Part shown: in pieces, positions 1-6,160 of the stretch
Numbering within the stretch: position 1 is the first letter of the stretch
Layout: every line of letters starts with the position of its first letter
Source: Promethearchaeota archaeon
GTDB lineage: Archaea > Asgardarchaeota > Lokiarchaeia > Sigynarchaeales > SOKP01
NCBI GenBank assembly: GCA_016839655.1
Contig: JAEOTW010000284.1
Span: forward strand, 1-12,517
Direction: 5' to 3'
DNA: 12,517 bases
Made by a program: the position numbers and the translations under genes
Notes under the pieces: generated by a model
What the model saw: only the letters and a program-made list of their open reading frames with translations
Databases searched by the model: none
Told to the model about the DNA's origin: nothing

Positions 1-152
1 ACCAAGGTTGGCATGCAGTTAATATGATCGATAATGGTGGTAAACGATGGACTCCTCAAATCCTTGCTGAACGAGTTAAAAGCGAATTAATGAAAGGAAT
101 GCCACGAAAAGAAACCCTTATGGATGCAGTTGGACTCTTAATTAAAATGTAA
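1..152 (+). CDS. 3' end of an unidentified protein (partial)
   Basis: The window opens inside a reading frame whose first complete codon is at position 3 and which ends at TAA 150-152, giving 49 residues that begin QGWHAVNMIDNGG and end DAVGLLIKM. The stretch is soluble-looking and mixed hydrophilic/hydrophobic, with a helical C-terminus containing LAERVKSELMKGMPRKETLM. It reads like the natural end of a well-folded enzyme domain, but I do not recognise the family and assign no function. The frame is supported by its unbroken coding character to the window edge and by a hairpin 19 nt after the stop. Nothing more can be said without the upstream sequence. Confidence 0.6.
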   Translation, partial: QGWHAVNMIDNGGKRWTPQILAERVKSELMKGMPRKETLMDAVGLLIKM

Positions 153-170
153 TTTCAACTTCTTTTTTTT

Positions 171-198
171 ATCTTTTTAATTAAAAAACTAAAAAGAT
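171..198 (+). terminator. hairpin after the first partial gene
   Basis: A perfect 9-bp inverted repeat, ATCTTTTTA (171-179) and TAAAAAGAT (190-198), encloses a 10-nt loop and begins 19 nt after the TAA at 150-152. A run of eight T (163-170) lies directly before it. Archaeal terminators are mainly T-tracts, so either the T run or the hairpin could end or stabilise the transcript. The arms are almost all A/T, so part of the symmetry may be chance. Confidence 0.4.
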
Positions 199-290
199 TT
201 CGATATATTAAAGAATGACTTGCTCGGCAGATACGACTGTATTAGTTTTAGGAGCAAAAAAAGAATTTAATCCTTATTAATTTTAATTTC

Positions 291-569
291 TCACTTAAGA
301 CTATCGGCAATATCCTTAAAAATTTGATAAATTAACATAACAATTTTATCAAATTCCTCTTCTGGTAAATCAGAACTGTTGTTTTTTAGTATATTTAAGA
401 GATAATCTAATCTATCTAGTGCAATTCTAAGATATTCAATCTCATCCTTGTTTTTAGCTTCTTTAAAACGTTTTTTTAGAAAAATTATCTCACTGATTAA
501 CATATTTGCTAATTTCTCTTTTCTTGATTGAATGAAGTCATTATATTGCCATTTAATTGATTTACTCAA
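291..569 (-). CDS. small helical hypothetical protein, TTG start
   Basis: A 92-residue protein of unknown function. It has no signal peptide, membrane segment or recognisable catalytic motif. It is very rich in Lys, Ile, Leu, Asp and Glu, and residues about 12-60 and 69-92 look almost entirely alpha-helical, so a small helical bundle or coiled coil is likely. The start codon is TTG (567-569). It is supported by a Shine-Dalgarno GAGGT (reverse complement of 577-581) seven bases upstream and by an in-frame stop at 588-590 that leaves no earlier ATG. It lies 167 nt downstream of the membrane-protein gene on the same strand, with a repeat-rich spacer between them. I considered GatC, because gatA and gatB are nearby, but the characteristic GatC sequence is not visible. 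Confidence 0.6.
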   Translation of the reverse strand: MSKSIKWQYNDFIQSRKEKLANMLISEIIFLKKRFKEAKNKDEIEYLRIALDRLDYLLNILKNNSSDLPEEEFDKIVMLIYQIFKDIADSLK

Positions 570-650
570 TTTCTTAACCTCAAATAATTAATTTAATTCT
601 AATTAAAACAAGAAGAGTATAAGATTAATATCTTTTAGAGTCCAATTATT

Positions 651-685
651 GAGTTAAGTATCTTTTTCAAAGTAAAAAGTAACTC
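651..685. repeat. bulged inverted repeat within a TAACTC cluster
   Basis: GAGTTA (651-656) pairs with TAACTC (680-685), and inside them CTTTTT (662-667) pairs with AAAAAG (674-679) around a 6-nt loop, leaving a 5-nt bulge (657-661) on one side. Two more TAACTC copies follow back to back at 690-695 and 696-701. The element lies between two minus-strand genes, about 50 nt after the membrane-protein stop and about 80-130 nt before the TTG of the 92-residue gene. It could be a terminator, an RNA processing site or an operator. Confidence 0.35.
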
Positions 686-736
686 AAATTAACTCTAACT
701 CTCTTGAAAATATAGATTAGATAAATTTACTGAGTT

Positions 737-1207
737 TTAATCTTCAATTAAATCCTTAAAGAAATCATCTTCCTCCTTCTTTTCTGGACTCTCTGTTTTT
801 ACTTCTCGATACATGGCGTAAACACTTATAATTACTCCGACCAATAAACCAACAAAAAATCCTGAAATAAGACCACTCACTAAATACAGAAAGAAAATTT
901 GTACACTAAGAAGTAAAATCCATTGGTATACAGCAATAAAAAGCGCTGAAAGAATTCCTCCAACAATCCCGATAATCACACAATATTTTAGAAATGATTG
1001 ATCTGGTTGTCTATTCTTTATAAAATAAATTATTCCAACAACATTTCCCACTATAAACTGTAAATCTGCAAAAAGAAAAAAACCTCGGAAAAGTACTTCC
1101 CCTACTAAAATTGAAGCTATAGATATTATTAAGTAGGCTATAAAAGTAATTAACGCTGAAATTATGATACCTCTGAAGACATTCTGATATTTTAAATATT
1201 CTGACAA
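737..1207 (-). CDS. four-helix integral membrane protein, unknown function
   Basis: A 156-residue protein with about four predicted transmembrane helices at residues 13-35, 42-64, 74-98 and 103-132. Glycine-rich stretches (GIVGGI, SGLISGFFVGLLVGV) in the last two suggest tight helix packing. The basic loop at 64-70 and the charged tail predict a topology with both ends in the cytoplasm. Residues 134-156 form a strongly acidic soluble tail with Phe-Phe, which could bind a partner. The start is TTG (1205-1207) with only a weak purine-rich GAGAGA upstream; a TATA-like ATATTTTTA lies about 20 nt before it. I do not recognise the family. Small archaeal four-helix families such as DUF5518 have a similar shape, but I cannot show membership. 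It may be co-transcribed with the 92-residue gene, although 167 nt separate them. Confidence 0.7.
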   Translation of the reverse strand: MSEYLKYQNVFRGIIISALITFIAYLIISIASILVGEVLFRGFFLFADLQFIVGNVVGIIYFIKNRQPDQSFLKYCVIIGIVGGILSALFIAVYQWILLLSVQIFFLYLVSGLISGFFVGLLVGVIISVYAMYREVKTESPEKKEEDDFFKDLIED

Positions 1208-1256
1208 GTTTAAGATCTCTCTAAAAATATAGGTAAATTTAGATAATAAAAATCTG

Positions 1257-1274
1257 ATAACTTAAGAAAGTTAT
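1257..1274 (-). terminator. hairpin plus T-rich tail, minus strand
   Basis: A perfect 7-bp inverted repeat (ATAACTT 1257-1263, AAGTTAT 1268-1274) has a 4-nt loop. Read on the minus strand it is followed by CAGATTTTTATTAT, which resembles an intrinsic terminator. It lies 11 nt beyond the end of the possible microprotein ORF and about 130 nt beyond the acetyltransferase stop, so it would end a transcript covering both. Confidence 0.4.
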
Positions 1275-1285
1275 TATTCTATTTT

Positions 1286-1375
1286 TTATTTGTTTGCTCC
1301 GGGTAAATCTTTACCTTTTGTTATAGCTTTCGTAACAACTTTCTTTGCTATATTAGTGGAGTCAGCTAAATCCAT
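1286..1375 (-). CDS. possible 29-residue microprotein downstream of the GNAT gene
   Basis: An ATG (1373-1375) opens 29 codons to TAA (1286-1288), encoding MDLADSTNIAKKVV followed by a Lys/Thr/Gly-rich end. The composition is locally less A/T-rich than the surrounding spacer, and the product would be an amphipathic basic helix (IAKKVVTKAITKGK). It starts 32 nt after the acetyltransferase stop on the same strand and is followed 11 nt later by a terminator-like hairpin. It would therefore sit in the same transcript. There is no Shine-Dalgarno. It could be a real small protein, the remnant of a longer gene, or chance. Confidence 0.3.
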   Translation of the reverse strand: MDLADSTNIAKKVVTKAITKGKDLPGANK

Positions 1376-1407
1376 TAAATTTTCTTCATTATTTAAGTAT
1401 TATTTTT

Positions 1408-2547
1408 TTAAACCACACCAAGAGCTAAATAAGTCGGAATAAAAAGAGGTTTTTTAAGTTTAGGGAATTTAATATTTTTTTTTAATTCTTTTACCATGAT
1501 AACGTCATTTTGAATCTTAAAAAAACTCATGCCTTTAAAAGCTTGGTTCAAAGACTTGGCTTTTAAACTTGATGTATACAATAAAACTCCCAAATATCTA
1601 TGATTAGCGGCTCTAATAATTTTATCAATTAAATACATATAGCCAAGAGATATGTCTTGAGGGTCATTAAATACACTATCATCAAGAAATATTTCATGAA
1701 TTATTCCTATCCGTAGTTTTAATTTATATTTCAAAGCTCTAACATTTTGATGAGTAATAACAGCACCCCCAACGATTTTATCCTCTTTTTTTATTATGAT
1801 ATAAGTTGGTTCGTTATGGGTTGAAGGAACTTCTATACGTGCCCAATTAAACTTAGAATTATCATAACCTGGATACCCCTCATAATTTTTTGGGGTAAGT
1901 ATATTAAGAGCGTTCATATAGTCAAGATGTTTTTTGTTATGATTAATTTCATATGAAAAGTCTTTAAGAATCTTCTTAAAATTCATTCTCAATCGACTTA
2001 AAACTCGAGGAAGATAAGATATAGTAAAAAATGCTGGATAGAAAAACGCAAACCCGAAGAAATTTCGTAGAAGTTGAAAGCTATTAGGAATTTGTATAAA
2101 GTAGCACTGTTTTTCAATATCAAAATAACCAAATTTTTTGTAAATTTTACTCCGAGCAATACCTTTTAATCCAGTACTTAACATTGAAAAATCACATCCC
2201 TTTGAATTCATATATTTGATTGAGTTTTCCATTAATTTAGAAGCAATTCCTCTTTTAATATAATCAGGATGTGTAGAAACATCATTAATATCACCAATTA
2301 AATATGTCTTTTGATCAAAAGGTCTCATCTCTATTAAATTAACAAGGATTGCACCTACGATCTTTTTCTTTTCAATATCTTCTGCAATTTGACACATTTC
2401 CGGTTCAAATTCAGGGGATTTAACGTATCTCCAATGCCAATTAGTGGGTGTTCTTATAACAACACTTCTCTTGAATGCATGATTAAATAAATCAGCTAAC
2501 TGATTTTCATCTCCAGGTTGATAATGTCGAAAAATTATTTTTACCAT
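1408..2547 (-). CDS. GNAT-family N-acetyltransferase
   Basis: A 379-residue protein with an N-terminal GNAT fold, expected to transfer an acyl group from acetyl-CoA to an amine. The CoA-binding motif A is visible at residues 89-104 (DVSTHPDYIKRGIASK; the KRGIAS turn stands for the usual Q/RxxGxG/A). The typical YKKFGY motif B is at 136-141. An upstream strand (VGAILVNL) and the RHYQPGDENQLADLFNHAF opening fit the family. Residues about 150-379 form a second, longer region, so this is a two-part protein resembling the longer Eis-like or two-domain GNATs rather than a minimal 150-residue enzyme. The substrate cannot be read from the sequence. The ATG start has no Shine-Dalgarno but has a TATA-like box centred about 29 nt upstream, so the message is probably leaderless. 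The gene is divergent from the Roadblock gene. Confidence 0.8.
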   Translation of the reverse strand: MVKIIFRHYQPGDENQLADLFNHAFKRSVVIRTPTNWHWRYVKSPEFEPEMCQIAEDIEKKKIVGAILVNLIEMRPFDQKTYLIGDINDVSTHPDYIKRGIASKLMENSIKYMNSKGCDFSMLSTGLKGIARSKIYKKFGYFDIEKQCYFIQIPNSFQLLRNFFGFAFFYPAFFTISYLPRVLSRLRMNFKKILKDFSYEINHNKKHLDYMNALNILTPKNYEGYPGYDNSKFNWARIEVPSTHNEPTYIIIKKEDKIVGGAVITHQNVRALKYKLKLRIGIIHEIFLDDSVFNDPQDISLGYMYLIDKIIRAANHRYLGVLLYTSSLKAKSLNQAFKGMSFFKIQNDVIMVKELKKNIKFPKLKKPLFIPTYLALGVV

Positions 2548-2570
2548 TAAAACTTCAGTTCTTTATTGTT

Positions 2571-2580
2571 GTTATTATAT
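2571..2580 (-). promoter_or_regulatory. TATA-like box of the GNAT gene (leaderless)
   Basis: On the minus strand this reads ATATAATAAC and is centred about 29 nt before the ATG at 2547, the distance expected when transcription starts at or next to the start codon. No Shine-Dalgarno is present, which agrees. In DNA this A/T-rich such boxes also occur by chance. Confidence 0.4.
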
Positions 2581-2620
2581 TGATAAATTAACAAAAAATA
2601 GCTTTTTTAAGCAAGATTCT

Positions 2621-2636
2621 TATACTTAAATATAAT
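2621..2636 (+). promoter_or_regulatory. candidate TATA region of the Roadblock gene
   Basis: TATACTTAAATATAAT stands 54-69 nt upstream of the ATG at 2690, which would give a leader of about 30-40 nt. It lies in the 142-nt divergent spacer shared with the GNAT gene. Confidence 0.3.
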
Positions 2637-2689
2637 TAAAACTTACTTAATAATTAAAGAAATAATATTCTCCATAACATAAATGTAAA

Positions 2690-3052
2690 ATGAGTCAAAT
2701 GAGTGATAATATAACGGGTATTCTCGATAGTTTAAAGGCGATAAAGGGAGTTCATGGAGCTGCCTTAATTGAAAAATTTGGCTTAATTAAAGGAAGTGCT
2801 TTACCAGGATGGGTAGATCATGAGGCTGTAGCGGCAATGGTCACGCTTATCCTAAAAGCTAGCCAAAGAGCAACCAAAGAATTAGAGCAAGGTCAATTTT
2901 TCAGTGCAATTATTGAATCTGAAAAAGGCAAAATCCTATTTAGTGAGATAAAAGGAAATATTTTAACTATAATCACTACTCGTGAAGCAAAATTAGGTAT
3001 AATAAATTTGAAATTAGACGCTGCGAGTACAGCACTTGAGTCAATGATTTGA
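2690..3052 (+). CDS. Roadblock/LC7 domain protein
   Basis: A 120-residue single-domain Roadblock/LC7 protein. The pattern fits the family: helix 1 (ITGILDSLKAIKGV), a first hairpin (HGAALIEKFGLIKGSAL), a long central helix (residues 44-66), three strands (FFSAIIESEKGKILFSEIKGNILTIITTREAKLGIINL), and a C-terminal helix (109-120). These proteins dimerise and act as scaffolds or GAPs for small Ras-like GTPases, as MglB does with MglA. They are abundant in Asgard archaea and also occur in other archaea and bacteria. No GTPase gene is in this window, so the partner is unknown. ATG 2690 is chosen; a second ATG at 2699 would remove only three residues. The gene is divergent from the GNAT gene and converges on gatB with a 33-nt gap. 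Confidence 0.85.
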   Translation: MSQMSDNITGILDSLKAIKGVHGAALIEKFGLIKGSALPGWVDHEAVAAMVTLILKASQRATKELEQGQFFSAIIESEKGKILFSEIKGNILTIITTREAKLGIINLKLDAASTALESMI

Positions 3053-3057
3053 AATTA

Positions 3058-3076
3058 TTTTTTTTATTCTTTTTTT
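3058..3076 (+). terminator. double T-tract terminator
   Basis: Two T runs (eight T at 3058-3065, seven T at 3070-3076) follow the Roadblock TGA (3050-3052) after five bases, in the short gap before convergent gatB. Poly-T runs are the main archaeal termination signal. Confidence 0.55.
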
Positions 3077-3085
3077 AAGATTTCT

Positions 3086-4555
3086 TTACTTTACAATTCC
3101 TTTTTCTTTTAAAAGCTGAATCATTATTGTACGAGTTATATGAGGGTCTGCTTGTCCTCTTGTCTTCCCCATAACGCGCCCTATTAAAGCTTCTATTGCT
3201 TTTGGATTGCTCCGACAATCATCTACAATCTTAGGATTCTCTTTAATAACCTCATTACTTAACTTGCTAAGCAGATCGTTATCAGAAATTCTTTTTTTAC
3301 CCTTCGTTTCAAGAATTTCTTGAATTGAATATCCTTCCATTACATCATCTATAATACTTTTAGCAATTTTAGTCGTTATCTTTCCTTCATTCACAAAATT
3401 AATCAAATCAACTATTTGATGAGAGTGAAGCTTTGTATCTTTCAAGATTTTGTCGTGCTCGTTTAACCACCTTAAAATATCATTCATTAACCAATTGCAG
3501 TATTGTTTATATTCATTCGGACCAAAAGATGCTTCAGAATTTACTCCTTTTTCATAAAAGTCAGAAATTTCTTTATCTAGAACTAAATTATCAGAATCAA
3601 ATTCAGACAAATTATAGTCTCTCCGAAGTCTTAAAGATCTCTCATTTGGCATTTCAGGCAATTCATCTCTAACTTTTTGAATATACTTGCTATCTATTTC
3701 TATTGGAACCAAATCTTGTTCTGGAAAATATCTATAATCTGCTTCAAATTCTTTTGTTCTCATAGAAATTGTGATTCTTCTTTTATCATCCCAATGCCTC
3801 GTTTCTTGGATTAACAATTTTCCTCTTTTGATTAAGTTCTTCTGTCTAATAATTTCATGTCTTAAAGCTCGTTCAACTTCCTTAAAACTATTAATATTTT
3901 TCACTTCACTGCGTTCATAACCCTTTATTGAAATATTAGCATCTACTCTAACAGAACCTTCAAGATCAAGATTTGAAGTCCCTGAATATTGAACAATTGA
4001 TTTTAACTGTTTTAGAAATTCTCGAGCTTCTTCTGGTGAATCTATCACCGGTTCAGTAACAATTTCTATTAAGCAGACTCCTGATCTGTTATAATCAACA
4101 AGAGTATATGGCGAGGTTGCTATACTCCCTTTATGAACTAGTCTTGCTGGATCTTCTTCTAAATGAATACGATTAAGTATTATATCTTTCTTATGTGAGT
4201 TTAGTTTAATAGTAACTTTTCCATTATCAGCAAAAGCTCTTCCACCAGATTTATTATATTGGCTAATCTGAAAATTCTTAGACATGTCAGGATAAAAGTA
4301 ATTTTTTCTAAAGAACCAAAAGTTATTATTAATATCACAATTAAGGGTTATTGCCAATCTGGTAGCAAATTCTATTGCTTTTTTATTAATAACTGGAAGA
4401 GTGCCTGGTAGTCCTATACAAATAGGACATACATGAGAATTTGGTTCTGCGCCTCGATAATCATTATTACAGCTACAAAAGAGTTTTGTATTAAGATTAG
4501 ATAATTGAATATGAACTTCTAATCCAATCACCACATTATTACTTTTACTAATCAT
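3086..4555 (-). CDS. gatB: Asp/Glu-tRNA amidotransferase subunit B
   Basis: GatB activates Glu on misacylated tRNA-Gln, or Asp on tRNA-Asn, with ATP and receives ammonia from GatA, as part of GatCAB. Family signatures are clear: VVIGLEVHIQL at the N-terminus, a CxC...CxxC zinc site (C27, C29, C43, C46), HLEEDPARL, DYNRSGVCLIEIVTEP, LEGSVRVDANISI, EVKNINSF and ADYRYFPEQDL. The C-terminal helical tail (from about residue 330) is the GatB/YqeY tRNA-binding region. I place the start at ATG 4553-4555 (489 residues), not at the earlier ATG at 4585. A GAGGT Shine-Dalgarno sits eight bases before 4555, one base separates it from the gatA stop, and the family normally begins only a few residues before IGLEVH. 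Translational coupling to gatA is likely. Pro is replaced by Cys in the NRSGxPLIE motif, an ordinary-looking variation. Confidence 0.95.
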   Translation of the reverse strand: MISKSNNVVIGLEVHIQLSNLNTKLFCSCNNDYRGAEPNSHVCPICIGLPGTLPVINKKAIEFATRLAITLNCDINNNFWFFRKNYFYPDMSKNFQISQYNKSGGRAFADNGKVTIKLNSHKKDIILNRIHLEEDPARLVHKGSIATSPYTLVDYNRSGVCLIEIVTEPVIDSPEEAREFLKQLKSIVQYSGTSNLDLEGSVRVDANISIKGYERSEVKNINSFKEVERALRHEIIRQKNLIKRGKLLIQETRHWDDKRRITISMRTKEFEADYRYFPEQDLVPIEIDSKYIQKVRDELPEMPNERSLRLRRDYNLSEFDSDNLVLDKEISDFYEKGVNSEASFGPNEYKQYCNWLMNDILRWLNEHDKILKDTKLHSHQIVDLINFVNEGKITTKIAKSIIDDVMEGYSIQEILETKGKKRISDNDLLSKLSNEVIKENPKIVDDCRSNPKAIEALIGRVMGKTRGQADPHITRTIMIQLLKEKGIVK

Positions 4556-4556
4556 A

Positions 4557-6038
4557 TCACTTACCTCTTTTTGTAACTGGAGCAATTTTTCGATAAATGT
4601 TTAACTCTTGTTCTAATTGATAACCGATATTTAGAATTCCCTTCTCATCAAAATAATTTCCAATTATTTGAAATCCTATTGGTATATTCTTGTTGTCAAA
4701 ACCACAAGGAATTGATAATGCTGGAATCCCAGCTAAGTTGACAGGACAAGTTAAAATATCTGCTTTATACATCTGTATAGGATCATCGGTAAACTCTCCA
4801 ACTTGAAAAGCTGTGGTAGGCATTGTTGGGCAAACAATGGAGTCACATTTTTTGAAAGCCTCTACAAAATCATTCTTTATTAGTGATCGAACTTTGAGAG
4901 CTTTTATATAAAACATATCGTAATAGCCCGCGGATAATGCATAAGTTCCTAGAAAAATCCTTCTACGTACTTCTGGACCGAATCTCTCACCTCTAGTTCG
5001 ACTAAAAACATCATAGACATCACCAGAAAGATCATCGCTCATATTTCCATATCTCAAGCCATCAAATCTTGCTAAATTTGAGCTCGCTTCACTCATGCAT
5101 AATAAATAATAGGTTGCTACAGTATATTCGAGATGTGGAATTGAGATTTCTATAGTTTTTGCGCCTAAGTTTTTTAATTTATCAATAGCTTTTCTAACCG
5201 CGTTCTCTACCTCCTTATCAACACCCTCTCCAAAAAATTCTCTTGGAACACCTAATACCTTTTTATCTATTGCATTTTCTAATTCTTCAGTATAATTGTC
5301 AACTTTAATATCTACCGAAGTAGAATCAAGAATGTGTTTACCTGATATTACTTCAAGCATCAGTGCTGAATCGTAAACGCATTTTGTAATTGGACCGATC
5401 TGATCTAAAGAATTGGCAAATGCTACCAAACCATATCTTGAAACTCTTCCATATGTAGGCTTTAATCCAACAGTTCCACAAAAAGCAGCAGGACATCGAA
5501 TGCTTCCTCCTGTGTCACTTCCTAATGCTAATATTGTTTGTCCTGATGCGATACTGGCAGCGGACCCTCCACTTGATCCTCCAGGAACTTTTAAATCATC
5601 CCATGGATTATAAGTAGGACCATAACAGCTATTTTCTGTAGAGCTTCCCATTGCAAATTCATCCATATTTGTATTACCGATATGAATTGCTCCTTCTTGT
5701 TCAACTAAACGTTCAATTACAAATGCGTTATAAGGTGGACGATAATTATATAATATTTTTGAACAACAGGTAGTTGGAAAATCTCTAATGCTTATGAGAT
5801 CTTTGTTTGCTAATGGTATTCCATAAAGACGTCCTAATTTTTTATCATTTTTTAGAGCCTTATCAAGCTTTTTAGCCTTTATTAATGCTTTGTCTTTTGA
5901 TAAGTTGACAAAAGAATGCAATATATTCTCGGTTTCTTCTACTCTTTCATAAATTGTTTCAATTAATTCTATAATTGAAATTTCCTTATTTCTAATTTTT
6001 TCAATTAATTCATAGGCCATGAATTCATAGAGCTTCAT
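4557..6038 (-). CDS. gatA: Asp/Glu-tRNA amidotransferase subunit A
   Basis: GatA is the glutaminase subunit of GatCAB. It hydrolyses glutamine and channels ammonia to GatB. The 493 residues match the family length. The amidase-signature triad is visible: Lys79 in GIPLANKDL, the cis-Ser at 155 in VPGGSSGGSAA, and the nucleophile Ser179 in GSDTGGSIRCPA. DEFAMGSSTENS and the GLKPTYGRVSRYGL segment are also typical. It ends with TGA at 4557-4559, one base before the gatB ATG, so the two are co-translated. A 122-nt spacer separates it from asnS upstream on the same strand. ATG 6038 is used; a second in-frame ATG six codons later is also possible and neither has a good Shine-Dalgarno. No gatC lies next to it. 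Confidence 0.95.
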   Translation of the reverse strand: MKLYEFMAYELIEKIRNKEISIIELIETIYERVEETENILHSFVNLSKDKALIKAKKLDKALKNDKKLGRLYGIPLANKDLISIRDFPTTCCSKILYNYRPPYNAFVIERLVEQEGAIHIGNTNMDEFAMGSSTENSCYGPTYNPWDDLKVPGGSSGGSAASIASGQTILALGSDTGGSIRCPAAFCGTVGLKPTYGRVSRYGLVAFANSLDQIGPITKCVYDSALMLEVISGKHILDSTSVDIKVDNYTEELENAIDKKVLGVPREFFGEGVDKEVENAVRKAIDKLKNLGAKTIEISIPHLEYTVATYYLLCMSEASSNLARFDGLRYGNMSDDLSGDVYDVFSRTRGERFGPEVRRRIFLGTYALSAGYYDMFYIKALKVRSLIKNDFVEAFKKCDSIVCPTMPTTAFQVGEFTDDPIQMYKADILTCPVNLAGIPALSIPCGFDNKNIPIGFQIIGNYFDEKGILNIGYQLEQELNIYRKIAPVTKRGK

Positions 6039-6108
6039 AAAAACCGAGTAAAATAATAAATTTGTTCAATTAAAAGCTTGATTTCTAAAAAATTTCACTA
6101 AAATTATC

Positions 6109-6127
6109 TAATATTATCGAAATATTA
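6109..6127 (-). other. A/T-only inverted repeat between asnS and gatA
   Basis: TAATATT (6109-6115) and AATATTA (6121-6127) form a 7-bp stem with a 5-nt loop, about 35 nt after the asnS stop. It could be an mRNA processing or partial termination site inside the asnS-gatA-gatB unit. An A/T-only stem is weak evidence in this background. Confidence 0.2.
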
Positions 6128-6160
6128 AGAATTAAAACCTTAAAAATATTGATTTCTTCC

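Noticed and set aside
291..569. The 92-residue protein as the missing GatC
   Set aside because: Its size is right, but the conserved GatC start (helix followed by the LARLELSEEE-type segment) is not visible, and it lies far from gatA and gatB.
4556..4585. Earlier ATG (4585) as the start of gatB
   Set aside because: It overlaps the end of gatA and lacks family support, whereas ATG 4555 has GAGGT at the right distance and the normal GatB N-terminus.
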